A stretch of 64,000 nucleotides of DNA from Bifidobacterium myosotis (GTDB lineage Bacteria; Actinomycetota; Actinomycetes; Actinomycetales; Bifidobacteriaceae). The position numbers and the translations under genes were made by a program. Positions within the stretch are counted from its first letter, which is position 1. The number at the start of each line of letters is the position of its first letter. The notes below the pieces were generated by a model. That model was not told where the DNA came from. It did no database searches and saw only the letters and a program-made list of their open reading frames with translations. Positions 44,297 to 54,035 of the stretch are shown here, piece after piece. The stretch spans positions 269,502-333,501 of the forward strand of contig NZ_MWWW01000004.1 in NCBI RefSeq assembly GCF_002259745.1. The letters are read 5' to 3'.

Positions 44297-47077
44297 TCAG
44301 TCCTCGAACGGATCGAAGTCGCGGCGGACGCGACGGCGCGGGCGCTCGGAACGCTCTTCACGGTCGGCGCGGTAATCGTCGTAGTTGTCGTCGGTGGCGT
44401 AGCGCGGGTTGCGGTCGGTACCACGGCCACGACCGGAGGAACGGCGCGGACGATCATCACGGTCATCACGATCCGAGGAGCGACGGCGACGCGGACGATC
44501 ATCGTCGCGATCATCGAAATCACGGTCATCCGAACGACGACGACGCGGACGATCATCACGATCATCACGGTCATCACGATCGAAATCACGGTCATCACGA
44601 TCATCGCGATCAGCCGGACGACGACGACGCGGACGATCATCGAAGTCGTCGCGGTCATCACGATCGTCGAAGTCACGGTCATCCGAACGACGACGACGCG
44701 GACGATCGTCGCGATCGTCGCGGTCATCACGATCGAAATCGCGGTCATCACGATCGGCCGGACGACGGCCACGGCCGCCACGGCGGTCATCACGGGAGCC
44801 ACGGCCACCGCGACGGTCATCGCCGCGGTCCTCACGGGAGCCGCCACGGCCACCGCGGGCGGCGCCGGAGTCCTGATCCTCGAAGCCGGGGATGGCCAGG
44901 GAGATCTTGCCACGGTCGTCCACGCCCTGCACGACGACCTCGACGGTGTCGCCTTCCTTGAGCACGTCCTCGACGGAGTCGATGCGCTCGCCGTTGGCCA
45001 GGTTGCGGATCTGCGAGATGTGCAGCAGACCGTCGGTGCCCGGGGTCAGGTTCACAAACGCGCCGAACGACGTGGTCTTGACGACCTTGCCGTTGTAAGT
45101 CTCGCCGGCTTCCGGCACATGCGGGTTGGCGATGGAGTCGATGATCTGCTTGGCCTTCTCGGCGGCCTCGCCACCCTCGGAGGAGATGTAGACGGTACCG
45201 TCATCCTCGATGGCGATCTCGGCGCCGGTGTCCTCCTGAATCTGGTTGATCATCTTGCCCTTCGGGCCGATGACCTCGCCGATCTTCTCGACCGGCACGG
45301 AGGTGGTGAGGATGCGCGGCGCGTACTCGCTCATCTCGGCCGGGCCGTCGATGCACTCGTTGATGACCTCGAGAATCGTGGTGCGGGCCTCGTGGGCCTG
45401 CTGCAGGGCGGCGGCCAGAATGTCAGCGGGGATGCCGTCGAGCTTGGTGTCGAGCTGCAGTGCGGTGATGAACTCGGACGTGCCGGCCACCTTGAAGTCC
45501 ATGTCGCCGAAGGCATCCTCGGCGCCCAGGATATCGGTGAGGGTCTTGTAAACGTGCTCGCCGTTCACATCGCCGGAGACCAAGCCCATGGCGATGCCTG
45601 CAACCGGGGCCTTGAGCGGCACGCCGGCGGCCAGCAGGCTCAGCGTGGAGGCGCAGACGGAACCCATGGAGGTGGAACCGTTGGAGCCGATGGCCTCGGA
45701 GACCTGACGGATGGCGTACGGGAACTCCTCACGGCTCGGCAGCACCGGCACGAGGGCCTTCTCGGCGAGGGCGCCGTGACCGATCTCGCGACGCTTCGGG
45801 GAGCCGACGCGACCGGTCTCGCCGGTGGAGTACGGCGGCATCTCGTAGTTGTGCATGTAGCGCTTGGACTGCGGGCCGGACAGCGCGTCGATCTGCTGCT
45901 CCATCTTGAGCATGTTCAGCGTGGTGACACCCAGGATCTGGGTCTCGCCGCGCTGGAACAGGGCGGAGCCATGCACGCGCGGCACGATATCCACCTCGGC
46001 GGACAGGGTGCGGATGTCCTTGAGGCCACGGCCGTCGATGCGGTAGTCCTCGGTCAGGATGCGGCGGCGGACAATCTGGCGCTGCAGCTCCTTGAAGGCG
46101 TTGCCGAGCTCCTTGTCCTTCTCGACGTCGTCCATCTCCTCGAACTCGGTGGCGAGCACGTCGCGCACGTGCTCCTTGATCTCGTGGATGCGGTCCTGAC
46201 GCGGCAGCTTCTCGGCGATGGAGAGGGCCTCGTCCAGATCCTTGTGGGCGATCTCGTCGATGCGGTTGTACAGCTCCTCGGTGTACTCCGGGAACAGCGG
46301 GAACTCCTTGGTGGCCTTGGCGGCCTTCTCCTTGAGTTCGTTCTGCGCCTCGCAGATCACCTTGATGAACGGCTTGGCGGCCTCGAGGCCCTGGGCCACG
46401 ACGGTCTCGTCCGGCTTGGTCTGGCCCTCGTCGTAGATGAGGTGCCAGGCGTTCTTGCCGGCACCGGCCTCAATCATGGCGATGGCGACATCGCCGTTGT
46501 CGATCACACGGCCGGCGACCACGATCTCGAACACGGCGCGCTCACGCTCGCTCCAGCGCGGGAAGGCGACCCACTGGCCGTCAATCAGCGCCAGACGCAC
46601 ACCGGACACCGGGCCGGAGAACGGCAGACCGGAGATCATGGTGGAGGCGGAAGCGGCGTTCAGTGCGATGACATCGTACGCATCGTCCGGGTTCACGGCG
46701 AGCACGGTCTCGACGACCTGCACCTCGTTGCGCAGCGTGTGCGGGAACAGCGGGCGCAGCGGGCGGTCGATGATACGGCAGGCGAGGATGGCCTCGCTGG
46801 ACGGACGGCCCTCGCGACGGAAGAACGAGCCCGGGATCTTGCCCGCGGCGTACATCTTCTCTTCGACGTCGACGGTCAGCGGGAAGAAGTCGTAGTTCTC
46901 CTTCGGGCTGGAGCCGGCGGTGGTGGTGGACAGGATCATCGAATCGTCGTCCAGATAGGCGGCGACGGCACCGTCGGCCTGCTGGGCAAGACGGCCGGTC
47001 TCGAAGCGCAGCGTGCGCTTGCCGAACGATCCATTGTCGATGACGGCCTCAACGGCCTTGATTTCGGGACCCTCCAT
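44297..47077 (-). CDS. pnp: Polyribonucleotide nucleotidyltransferase with long Arg/Asp-rich tail
   Basis: A 926-residue phosphorolytic 3'-5' exoribonuclease and mRNA-decay enzyme. Two RNase PH domains ([20 protein letters not shown]; later [13 protein letters not shown]) are followed by a KH domain ([16 protein letters not shown]) and an S1 domain ([20 protein letters not shown]). After about residue 732 comes a disordered tail of some 194 residues built from [14 protein letters not shown] and [11 protein letters not shown] repeats, much longer than in most PNPases. AAGGAGG precedes the ATG at 47077; the upstream in-frame region is not coding. It lies downstream of rpsO on the same strand. 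Confidence 0.95.
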   Translation of the reverse strand: MEGPEIKAVEAVIDNGSFGKRTLRFETGRLAQQADGAVAAYLDDDSMILSTTTAGSSPKENYDFFPLTVDVEEKMYAAGKIPGSFFRREGRPSSEAILACRIIDRPLRPLFPHTLRNEVQVVETVLAVNPDDAYDVIALNAASASTMISGLPFSGPVSGVRLALIDGQWVAFPRWSERERAVFEIVVAGRVIDNGDVAIAMIEAGAGKNAWHLIYDEGQTKPDETVVAQGLEAAKPFIKVICEAQNELKEKAAKATKEFPLFPEYTEELYNRIDEIAHKDLDEALSIAEKLPRQDRIHEIKEHVRDVLATEFEEMDDVEKDKELGNAFKELQRQIVRRRILTEDYRIDGRGLKDIRTLSAEVDIVPRVHGSALFQRGETQILGVTTLNMLKMEQQIDALSGPQSKRYMHNYEMPPYSTGETGRVGSPKRREIGHGALAEKALVPVLPSREEFPYAIRQVSEAIGSNGSTSMGSVCASTLSLLAAGVPLKAPVAGIAMGLVSGDVNGEHVYKTLTDILGAEDAFGDMDFKVAGTSEFITALQLDTKLDGIPADILAAALQQAHEARTTILEVINECIDGPAEMSEYAPRILTTSVPVEKIGEVIGPKGKMINQIQEDTGAEIAIEDDGTVYISSEGGEAAEKAKQIIDSIANPHVPEAGETYNGKVVKTTSFGAFVNLTPGTDGLLHISQIRNLANGERIDSVEDVLKEGDTVEVVVQGVDDRGKISLAIPGFEDQDSGAARGGRGGSREDRGDDRRGGRGSRDDRRGGRGRRPADRDDRDFDRDDRDDRDDRPRRRRSDDRDFDDRDDRDDFDDRPRRRRPADRDDRDDRDFDRDDRDDRDDRPRRRRSDDRDFDDRDDDRPRRRRSSDRDDRDDRPRRSSGRGRGTDRNPRYATDDNYDDYRADREERSERPRRRVRRDFDPFED

Positions 47078-47551
47078 AGGGTTCCTCCTTCTGTTTTCTG
47101 TTATTCCTACATACTGTCCGCGGTTGCGTGCCGGGCGTCTGGCCTTCCGGCCGCCCGATACCGGTTCGTCTTCGGTTCTTCCGCGCCCCGGTCGTCCCGA
47201 CCGTGCGCCGATGCGACTGGACCGAAGCTCGCATACACCGCGATTGTCCTCTTCAGCGGACGTCACATACCCTCGTCGGCGGCGACCCCCTGGCCTCCGC
47301 CCCTCGTGTCAACCCGTCTCATTCGGGCTCTCTTATCGGCCGATCCTCGTGTCCTCAGCCCTCATGCACCCGATGTATTCGCGCGTCCATGAGCCTGCGG
47401 TCCGCGACGGCCTGTTCACTTCCGGCACCTTCGGTGCCCACGGCCGCCGTCTTCCGGCCTATCCTCATAACCCTCTTGCCGTTGTTGCCGTTGGCTGGCG
47501 ATATGCAAAACGCCCGAGCACCATCCTAGGTGCTCGGGCGGAAGTCTTCAA
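47078..47551. other. 470-bp pnp leader region
   Basis: Apart from the rpsO terminator at its right end, no gene is seen. It must carry the pnp promoter and leader. In many bacteria this leader folds into a stem cut by RNase III for autoregulation; I cannot confirm such a stem by eye. Confidence 0.4.
47508..47540 (-). terminator. Rho-independent terminator of rpsO
   Basis: Perfect 11-nt arms GCCCGAGCACC/GGTGCTCGGGC with a 6-nt loop, then GTTTT on the minus strand, 12 bases after the rpsO stop. Confidence 0.92.
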
Positions 47552-47821
47552 TTATCGACGCAGGCCCAGGCGCTCGATCAGGGAGCGGTAACGGTTGATG
47601 TCCACGCGCTTGAGGTAGTCAAGCAGACGACGACGATCACCGATCATGAGCTGCATACCACGACGGGAATGGTGGTCGTGCTTGTGCTGCTTGAGGTGCT
47701 CGGTCAGGTCGGAGATGCGCTTGGACAGCAGGGCCACCTGAACCTCCGGGGAGCCGGTGTCACCTTCGTGCGTCGCGTACTCGTTGATAATCTGGGTCTT
47801 TTCTTCAGCCGTCAGTGCCAC
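47552..47821 (-). CDS. rpsO: 30S ribosomal protein S15, GTG start
   Basis: An 89-residue S15 that binds 16S rRNA early in assembly. It reads [20 protein letters not shown], then [24 protein letters not shown] and LLDYLKR, all typical. The start is GTG at 47821, with AAGGAGG six bases upstream. The open frame further upstream does not code. pnp lies downstream, the classic rpsO-pnp order, though a terminator separates them. Confidence 0.96.
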   Translation of the reverse strand: MALTAEEKTQIINEYATHEGDTGSPEVQVALLSKRISDLTEHLKQHKHDHHSRRGMQLMIGDRRRLLDYLKRVDINRYRSLIERLGLRR

Positions 47822-48018
47822 GGCATCCTCCTTAATTGTGTTCGTTGCGCGGTGATTCGGGTGGGTGTACCCGAAACGCTCTCTATCCGCGGGCGAAATC
47901 ACGCCAAATGAAAACTATAGGTCGAGGGGCGGACGGAGGCGGATGGAGGCGAATAGAGAGCGCGGTTTGACGTTCGCTCACGTCATACGGTCGGACATAC
48001 AGTCATACGGCCATACGG

Positions 48019-49011
48019 TCATACGGTGGTCAGCACACCGCCGAACAGTACCACGAACAACGCCAGCGCCTCGATCGCGAAGTACAGGATGAAGCTCGCC
48101 CAGCTTTTCGTCAGCACGTTAAGCGGCGAGGTCTTCTTGATGATTACCAGAAGGCCGACGAAAATCACGGCATACACGGCGACGCCGATCGCGGCGGCGA
48201 TGATGCCGACGTTCGCCGCGTTCGCCAATCCCGCCTGATCGCCGTACACCACGTATGTGGAGTACCAGAAATTGAGGTTGAGCATGCTCAGGCCCGCCAC
48301 GAACTGCTCGGCGGCCAGTCCCAGCACGAACACCACCAGCCAGGGCCAGGACGGCGAAACGACCACCGCCATCGCCAATCCCACATAGGTGATGACGACC
48401 GTAGACCATCCCACAAGGGCGATGCCACGCGGGTCGATGCCGCCGAGTGCCGCGGTGACGGCCAGCGTGTCGTTGACGGCCAGCGAACGGCCGAACCAGT
48501 AGGGCCCTACGATGGCGGCCAACACCGCGAGAATCAGAACCGCCCAGCGCACGGGATGCGACCGGCGACGCTCGATGTCTGCTAGGGACAAATCGGTTTC
48601 GGGGATGGACGGATCCGGGTGCTTGGAAACCTCAACGGTTTCCACCTTGCCGCCCACCACTTCGACGGCTTCGTTCGGTTCGACGGGCGTGTCTGGCAGC
48701 GCCGGTTTGATGAGCTTGGCGAGTTCAGACTCGGCGGCGGAGGCGGGTGCAGCGGAGGATGATGCAACGGAGGCTGGCGCAACAGCGGATGCGGGCGCAG
48801 TGGATGCGGGCGTCGCGGATTCGGGTGCAGCGGCGGCGGATGCGGCAGTTACAGGAGTCGCGTCAGGCGAAGTCACACCAGGCGCGGCCTCGACATTGTT
48901 GGGCTCCGCCACGTCCTGACGTACTGCAACATCCCCCTGTTCAGACATCTCAGTCATCTGTTCAGTCATGTTGGAATTCAGAGCATCCGCGGTCTTGTTG
49001 GCGCGCGCCAT
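48019..49011 (-). CDS. Actinobacterial multi-helix membrane protein, unknown function
   Basis: A 330-residue protein. The first 160 residues are Ala/Ser/Pro/Glu-rich and disordered. Residues 165-330 have five likely membrane helices (WAVLILAVLAAIVGPYWFG; ALVGWSTVVITYVGLAMAV; WLVVFVLGLAAEQFVAGL; ANVGIIAAAIGVAVYAVIF; and a C-terminal LYFAIEALALFVVLFGG). No known domain is recognised. The ATG at 49011 (MARANKT) follows a GGGGG-rich site; 49032 is an alternative. It stands alone on the minus strand. Confidence 0.75.
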   Translation of the reverse strand: MARANKTADALNSNMTEQMTEMSEQGDVAVRQDVAEPNNVEAAPGVTSPDATPVTAASAAAAPESATPASTAPASAVAPASVASSSAAPASAAESELAKLIKPALPDTPVEPNEAVEVVGGKVETVEVSKHPDPSIPETDLSLADIERRRSHPVRWAVLILAVLAAIVGPYWFGRSLAVNDTLAVTAALGGIDPRGIALVGWSTVVITYVGLAMAVVVSPSWPWLVVFVLGLAAEQFVAGLSMLNLNFWYSTYVVYGDQAGLANAANVGIIAAAIGVAVYAVIFVGLLVIIKKTSPLNVLTKSWASFILYFAIEALALFVVLFGGVLTTV

Positions 49012-49155
49012 ACATCCCCCGTCCTGTCCCATCGCGGCGGCCGTTGTCGCTATCGCCGCCGACCGCCGCCGGTTCGTTCATTACGTATCGGTTATATGGT
49101 ACTCGCGGTTGTGCTGCGGGACGATGAAGTCGCGAGGCAGCGCCATGCGCAAGAT

Positions 49156-50514
49156 TCAAGTTAGCTCGTCTACAGGTTGTGGGAGGAGTCTCTGGAGTCG
49201 TCTTCCCGGTCGCCCCCCTGCTTCTTCTTGTTGTTGGGTTTTGTCGCCGTGTTCTCCACCGTCCTCTCCTATTCCGGCATCGAGGATACCCTTCAACGAT
49301 TCCGACGCCCGTATCTTCAGGGGGCGCTTCCCGGATTGAATGACAAGGCCCATGTCCATGAGCTCCCCCACATACTTTCTCGCGCTCTGCTTGGATAGGC
49401 CGATATGATATGCGGCATCGTCCAGCGTCATGGACTTGGACGAGTCGAACATCTCCTCCTGGATCACGCCGTACAGTATCGAGACTGCTTTCGCGGACAG
49501 ACCGTGCTTCCGTTCAAGCTGGTCACAAACCGCCTCGCCTTTGCCGAGCCGGTCGACCCTGACCTCGAGTTCGTCGATCAGCTCGTCCTGGGCCCGTTGG
49601 ATGAACCCGAGGATAGTGTTCACGAAGAACGTGAGCTCGCCGCAGTTCAGCTTGCCCTCCGCTTCCATGAACGCCTTGTAGTAGGCGTTCTTGTTTTCCG
49701 CGATGGTGCGGGACAGCGACAACACGGTGGGCATGGTCAGGTCGTGGTTCAGGTACAGGGCCAAGAGGTACCGACCCGTCCTGCCGTTGCCGTCGTAGAA
49801 CGGGTGAATGTATTCGAACAGGAAATGTGACATGATGGCCGCCGGCAGCCGGGGAATCTCGTCGGAGGTCGCAAGATGGATCATGCTGGTGAGAAGTGCG
49901 CTGATGTTGCTTTCGCCTGTGACTCCGTTGTGGATCGCGAGCCCGTGAGGGCCTTGTATCTCCACGTCGCCCTTCCGGAACAGCTCGCCGTCCGGCTTGT
50001 CGTTCTTGTCGATTTCGTCTAGCACGACCTTGTCGTAGATGTCGCGGATGTCCGCAATCCCTGACGGCAGTGCGGAGTCCCTGTCCGTGAGGTGCAGATA
50101 CAGTTTGGCAAATTCACTGAACCTGGCCTTGGCGTCGTCGCCTCCCTTCCTGGCCTTTTCGGCCGCGGCCACGGCTTCCCGGGTTTCCTTGCGGGTGCTG
50201 CGTACGCCCTCCATCTCGTTGGTCGCGAACAGTTCCTCGCTGATGGAATGCCGTATGTAGTCCCAGCGCATGACGCCGGGGAACTGGTTCCAGAGCCGGG
50301 ATATCCGCCGCTCCGCGAGGAGTATCTTCTCCATGAGCAGGGATGTCTCGCGTGGCGTGGCGGCGTACAGTTCGCCCAGAGGGGTGACGACCCCAGTCCT
50401 AAATGTGGAGTCCGCCTCGAGTCGTTGCCGGGCAAGCTTCGCATGGTTGTTGAAGGCGTTGTTCGTCCTATCGGCGTGAAATACCCGTGCCAAACTCCTA
50501 TATTCCATGCCCAT
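49156..50514 (-). CDS. Fic family protein with N-terminal autoinhibitory motif
   Basis: A 452-residue Fic-domain protein. The catalytic motif HPFYDGNGRTGR is intact (residues 237-248), so it should transfer AMP or a similar group to target proteins. Residues 98-103 (TNEMEG) fit the [S/T]xxxE[G/N] inhibitory helix; the Glu would block ATP until relieved, a built-in (class II) control. The C-terminal third includes a winged-helix-like stretch (ILYGVIQEEMFDSSKSMTLDDAAYHIGLSKQSARKY has helix-turn-helix character), found in many stand-alone Fic proteins. An AT-rich promoter precedes it, which suggests a recent arrival. Confidence 0.9.
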   Translation of the reverse strand: MGMEYRSLARVFHADRTNNAFNNHAKLARQRLEADSTFRTGVVTPLGELYAATPRETSLLMEKILLAERRISRLWNQFPGVMRWDYIRHSISEELFATNEMEGVRSTRKETREAVAAAEKARKGGDDAKARFSEFAKLYLHLTDRDSALPSGIADIRDIYDKVVLDEIDKNDKPDGELFRKGDVEIQGPHGLAIHNGVTGESNISALLTSMIHLATSDEIPRLPAAIMSHFLFEYIHPFYDGNGRTGRYLLALYLNHDLTMPTVLSLSRTIAENKNAYYKAFMEAEGKLNCGELTFFVNTILGFIQRAQDELIDELEVRVDRLGKGEAVCDQLERKHGLSAKAVSILYGVIQEEMFDSSKSMTLDDAAYHIGLSKQSARKYVGELMDMGLVIQSGKRPLKIRASESLKGILDAGIGEDGGEHGDKTQQQEEAGGRPGRRLQRLLPQPVDELT

Positions 50515-50556
50515 TGTCCAAGCATTCTTTCCTGATTTGACCTATAAATTATAGAA

Positions 50557-50585
50557 ACTATAAAATAGAGAGAGGAATAAGTCAA
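50557..50585 (-). promoter_or_regulatory. Promoter of the Fic gene
   Basis: On the minus strand TTGACT (50585-50580) and TATAGT (50562-50557) are separated by 17 bases, 43 bases before the start codon. This is the best consensus promoter in the window and lies in a conspicuously AT-rich stretch (50520-50640). Confidence 0.75.
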
Positions 50586-50590
50586 ACAAA

Positions 50591-50611
50591 ACTGTTTATA
50601 ATATAAACAGT
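50591..50611. promoter_or_regulatory. 21-bp palindrome upstream of the Fic promoter
   Basis: ACTGTTTATA-A-TATAAACAGT, a perfect inverted repeat centred about 16 bases upstream of the -35 element. A likely protein-binding site, perhaps for the Fic protein's own winged-helix part. From 50640 to 51072 I see no gene; a small GGCGAC/GTCGCC stem lies near 50985. Confidence 0.55.
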
Positions 50612-51072
50612 ATAAATTCCAGACGATTGAAATCATTCCCGATTATTTTCCCGACGTCAGGGAATGGTCTAAGTCAATGTTTCCAATGGTTTTGAACCAG
50701 TCCTGATTTCTGAATGCCCCATGCTCGCGTCATTCGTCGATGTTGGAAGCGAGATTGCGGGAATCCTCGTAGGCGGCGAGGTGCACGTTCCCCCGGTGAA
50801 GCTGTCCCCTACGAATCCGGCGTCATCAAGCAGATGAAACCGCGCCATTACACTATTTATAAGGCATCAACACCCGCTACGTAGCAGTCACTCAGCGATA
50901 CATCATTAACACCCAACAACCACATTCGGTTCCGATGTCTTGTTCGATGTGAGCTTCGGCGCCTCTTCCTAACTGTCGGTCAGAGGCGACCCTATTAGTC
51001 GCCCTATCTTGCCTTTCTGCGCCTAATTTTGCATCATGGCGCAGCAGTATGCGGCGTTGTGAGCAGATACAC

Positions 51073-51115
51073 AAAAGGCCGAAACCCTTGGAATCGTTGG
51101 GTTTCCGGCCTTTTC
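51073..51115 (-). terminator. Rho-independent terminator of tRNA-Gly
   Basis: On the minus strand: AAAAGGCCGGAAACCC, an 11-nt loop, GGGTTTCGGCCTTTT (one bulge). It starts 4 bases after the tRNA 3' end. Confidence 0.92.
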
Positions 51116-51118
51116 AAG

Positions 51119-51192
51119 TGGAGCGGATGACGGGAATCGAACCCGCGTAATCAGTTTGGAAGACTGAGGCTCTACCATTGAGCTACATCCGC
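51119..51192 (-). tRNA. tRNA-Gly, anticodon TCC
   Basis: A complete cloverleaf on the minus strand. The acceptor stem is GCGGATG/CATCCGC with discriminator T, the D arm is AGCTCAATGGTAGAGC, and the anticodon stem-loop is TCAGT-CTTCCAA-ACTGA, giving anticodon TCC for glycine GGA codons. The T arm is GCGGG-TTCGATT-CCCGT. CCA is encoded at 51121-51119. Length is 71 nt plus CCA. Confidence 0.95.
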
Positions 51193-51277
51193 GTGTGGTC
51201 GTCGCTTTTGGCGACTTGGGCAATTATACACATTTCTTCGGGCGTCGCAACCGGCGGCGAGCATAATGAGCTCCTCG

Positions 51278-51452
51278 GCAGACGGTAAGTATGCGGAATG
51301 ACAGGGCAATCGCGTACTCGTCGTCTCCAACACGGTCACAGCAGACGGTAAGTATGCGGCGCAACGAAGCAGTCGCGTACTTACCGTCCCTGATGAGCCC
51401 AATAGAGACGGTAAGTACGCGCGACCTTCGATGAGACGCGTACTTACCGTCT
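51278..51452. repeat. Inverted-repeat cluster E (GACGGTAAGTACGCG type)
   Basis: Three hairpins in a row, each with GACGGTAAGTAYGCG on the left and CGCGTACTTACCGTC on the right. The first (51278 on) has a diverged right arm. The second (51342 on) is near perfect. The third pairs AGACGGTAAGTACGCG (51406-51421) with its exact complement (51437-51452). Unlike clusters C and F, the copies are tandem rather than nested. The third ends two bases before a MITE-like element. Confidence 0.85.
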
Positions 51453-51453
51453 G

Positions 51454-51576
51454 CTAGTGGTCCGTCCCACTAATAATTGGGCACTGCATCTCCTGTCTCC
51501 CCCAGTCAGCTTCGCTGCCAGCCCCTCGCCAGAAGGGGGCCAACACCACTCAGACAACTAAGAGACGGACCACTAG
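51454..51576. mobile_element. Short TIR element with ISL3-like ends (123 bp)
   Basis: Bounded by CTAGTGGTCCGTC and its exact complement GACGGACCACTAG. The right end extends as CTAGTGGTCCGTCTCTTAG when read inward, close to CTAGTGGTCTGTCTCTAAA at the end of the ISL3-like element at 63357. The interior is a variant of the REP-like hairpin (CAGTCAGCTTCGCTG, CCCCTCGCCAGAAGGGGG). No coding capacity. The outer CTAG may be target site or part of the terminal repeat. The flanking DNA to 51629 holds no gene. Confidence 0.7.
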
Positions 51577-51629
51577 GACCCGAAAAGCACCGCGCAGTCA
51601 GCGCAGTCCCGACTCAGTCCACGCACGCC

Positions 51630-53837
51630 TCACAGCCGCACGAACCGGGCCTCGTACGGCTCGAGATCGACGTCAACCGGTTCGGCGATGATGCCGTCAC
51701 TGGCGTTGAGGTGCGCATGTTGGGGCTCGTCGGAGAAGTTGAACAAACCCACCAGCGTAGCGCCTGCCGAACCGGCATCCACACCAACGGCATCCACGCG
51801 GGCCGCAGCCCCGCCAGCCGCGACACCAGCGGTACCAGCGACATCAGCACCACCCGCATCAACCCCGTCACTCGCGCCATCCACCTTACGGACCACGGCA
51901 AGCACGGAATCATTGAACGTATCCCATGTGCTCACCCACGCATCCGGCGCGAAGCACGGGTCGTGACGCTCCTCGCGCAGTCCCTCCATGCCACGCCACA
52001 GACGGTTCTGCAGCGTACCGGACTTCTTGCGCAATGCGGCGGCCTCCCAGTCGAACTTCGACCGATGCAGGTTGCGGCTGTCCTCCACACGATCCGGATC
52101 GTCCTTGTAATCCCAGCCATTGAGCTGCCCGATCTCGTCGCCGCAGTTGAGCATCGGGAATCCGCGCAGGAACGCCATCGTCTGGTGCATGAGCAGGTCA
52201 CGCTTAATCGAGGTCTCCAGCAGAGGCCGGTCATGCGTGATGATCGCCCGTTCGATGCCGGTCAGCGAGGCCGTGGTGCCGCAGCTGCGGGCGTCTCGGG
52301 TGACGGCGTCATAGTTGTACAGTTCGCCCATCGACCAGCTGCCGGGCACCGCGCCCTCGTAGAAGTGGTACAGGAACTCCTTGTGCTTGAGCGGGTCGAT
52401 GCCGAGCTCACGTTCCACGTCCTCATCCAGTCCCCAGCCGATGTCGTCGTGGCAACGCAGGTAGTTGACGAACCAGCAGTTCTCGGGCAGGGCGTCGAGC
52501 TTGTCGATCTGGGCCTTGAGCAGGCGCACGTCGCGGCTGGCGAGCGCGCTCCACAGGTTCACCATGATGGACACGTTGTACAGCATGTGGCATTCGGGAG
52601 CCTCGGGCGTACCGAAGTACGCGGCGAGCTCCTTCGGCGCCATGACCACCTCGCCCTTGAGCACCACGGCGGGACAGACGCATTCGAGTACGATGCGCAG
52701 CATACGCACGATGGTGTGGACCTGCGGCAGGTTGCGGCAGTTGGTGCCCAGCTCCTTCCAGATGTACGGCACGGCGTCGATGCGGAACACCTCCACGCCG
52801 AGGTTCGCCAGATGCATCACGCTGCCCAGCATCGCCACCAGCACCTTGGGATTGCGGTAGTTGAGGTCCCACTGGAACGGATAGAACTGGGTCATGACCC
52901 ATTTGCCCATCTGCTCGTTCCAGGTGAAGTTGCCGGGCGCCGTATTCGGGAAGACCTGCGGTACGTGCGCGTCGTACTCGTCCGGCACGGTGCGGTCGTC
53001 GTAGCAGAAGTAGTAGTCCTGGTACTCCGGATCGCCGTCCTGTGCGGCCTTGGCCCAGCGATGTGAGGACGCGGTGTGGTTCATCACGAAGTCGATGCAC
53101 AGGCTGATGCCGGCGCGGCGCAGCTTCCTGGCGAGGTTCGCGAGGTCCTCGTTGGTGCCGAGCTTGGGATCGACGGTGTCGAAGTCCTCGACCGCATACC
53201 CGCCGTCGTTGTTCGGATGCGGCATCGTGAGCAGCGGCATGAGGTGCAGGTAGGTGAGCTTCTGCTCCTTGAGGTACGGAATCTTGTCGGCGAGCTTCCT
53301 GAGATCGCCGGCGAACAGATCGGTGTACATGGTCATGCCGAACATGTCGCCACGCTTGTACCACTCCGGGTCCTGCTCGCGGGCCTTGTCGAGACGCTTG
53401 AGATCGGCGGGGCGGGCGGCGTACGCCTCGGCCATGCGCTCGACGAGTGCGTCGAAGGCATCATGATCGTCGTACAGGCTCATGAACAGGCGCTCGAGTT
53501 CGGCCTTACGGGACTCAAGACGGGCGGCGAACACCGGGCTTGCGGCGGCACGGGCCGGGCTCTTCCCGGTGGCACGATTGGCGACGCGGGTCGCCGCCGC
53601 CTTGACGGTGCCGGCTGCGGATTTGACGGATTTGGCGGCTCGGCTCGTTTTCCGCGGTTGAGGCGTCACACCGACTGACGCAGCCGGAGCGACCTGCGAC
53701 TTGGTCGCGCGCACACCCGTTTTGGCACCATTGGCACCATTGACGGCACCGCCCACGGCACTCGCAATCGTCTCATTGACGCCACGCTTGGCTGCGCGGT
53801 TCGACTTGGCCTGATGCGTTGACTCACCTTGAGCCAT
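51630..53837 (-). CDS. GH13 alpha-glucosyl enzyme, amylosucrase-like
   Basis: A 735-residue glycoside hydrolase family 13 protein of the amylosucrase/sucrose-hydrolase branch. Conserved regions are LCIDFVMNHTA (region I), VFRIDAVPYIW (nucleophile Asp354), VVLKGEVVMAP (Glu396) and LRCHDDIGW (Asp464). HPNNDGGYAVEDFD is typical of sucrose-acting members. Residues 1-100 are an unusual Lys/Ala/Thr-rich, strongly basic extension. The C-terminal beta domain has an inserted Ala/Val/Gly-rich stretch. No signal peptide, so cytosolic. AAGGAG precedes the ATG. A LacI-type palindrome lies 62 bases upstream. Confidence 0.87.
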   Translation of the reverse strand: MAQGESTHQAKSNRAAKRGVNETIASAVGGAVNGANGAKTGVRATKSQVAPAASVGVTPQPRKTSRAAKSVKSAAGTVKAAATRVANRATGKSPARAAASPVFAARLESRKAELERLFMSLYDDHDAFDALVERMAEAYAARPADLKRLDKAREQDPEWYKRGDMFGMTMYTDLFAGDLRKLADKIPYLKEQKLTYLHLMPLLTMPHPNNDGGYAVEDFDTVDPKLGTNEDLANLARKLRRAGISLCIDFVMNHTASSHRWAKAAQDGDPEYQDYYFCYDDRTVPDEYDAHVPQVFPNTAPGNFTWNEQMGKWVMTQFYPFQWDLNYRNPKVLVAMLGSVMHLANLGVEVFRIDAVPYIWKELGTNCRNLPQVHTIVRMLRIVLECVCPAVVLKGEVVMAPKELAAYFGTPEAPECHMLYNVSIMVNLWSALASRDVRLLKAQIDKLDALPENCWFVNYLRCHDDIGWGLDEDVERELGIDPLKHKEFLYHFYEGAVPGSWSMGELYNYDAVTRDARSCGTTASLTGIERAIITHDRPLLETSIKRDLLMHQTMAFLRGFPMLNCGDEIGQLNGWDYKDDPDRVEDSRNLHRSKFDWEAAALRKKSGTLQNRLWRGMEGLREERHDPCFAPDAWVSTWDTFNDSVLAVVRKVDGASDGVDAGGADVAGTAGVAAGGAAARVDAVGVDAGSAGATLVGLFNFSDEPQHAHLNASDGIIAEPVDVDLEPYEARFVRL

Positions 53838-53898
53838 AGGAAACTCCTTCGTCCCTGTTGTCCGCCGGTATCCGTCGCCGACGTGTTGGGATACACGA

Positions 53899-53916
53899 TA
53901 TCAAACCGGTTCGATA
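53899..53916. promoter_or_regulatory. LacI-type operator upstream of the GH13 gene
   Basis: TATCAAACCGGTTCGATA, an 18-bp palindrome with one mismatched pair and an AACCGGTT centre. Its centre is shared with the site at 56371 in the LacI-importer cluster, which suggests control by the same regulator. Confidence 0.6.
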
Positions 53917-53943
53917 CAGGCAATCGCGGCACGCCGGAATGAC

Positions 53944-54023
53944 AGGAATGCAAGCGCACAGGAATGCAAGAGCACAGGAATACAAGCGCACAAGAATACA
54001 AGAGCACAAGAACGCAAGAGCAC
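53944..54023. repeat. 16-bp tandem repeat, five copies
   Basis: Units of the form AGGAATGCAAGCGCAC, varying to AAGAATACAAGAGCAC, in strict 16-base register between acpS and the GH13 gene. It ends about 13 bases before the acpS stop. Confidence 0.88.
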
Positions 54024-54035
54024 AAAAGCGCAACG

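Noticed and set aside
45020..47392. A 790-codon plus-strand frame opposite pnp
   Set aside because: Shadow of polynucleotide phosphorylase; low-complexity Leu/Gly/Val sequence without domains.
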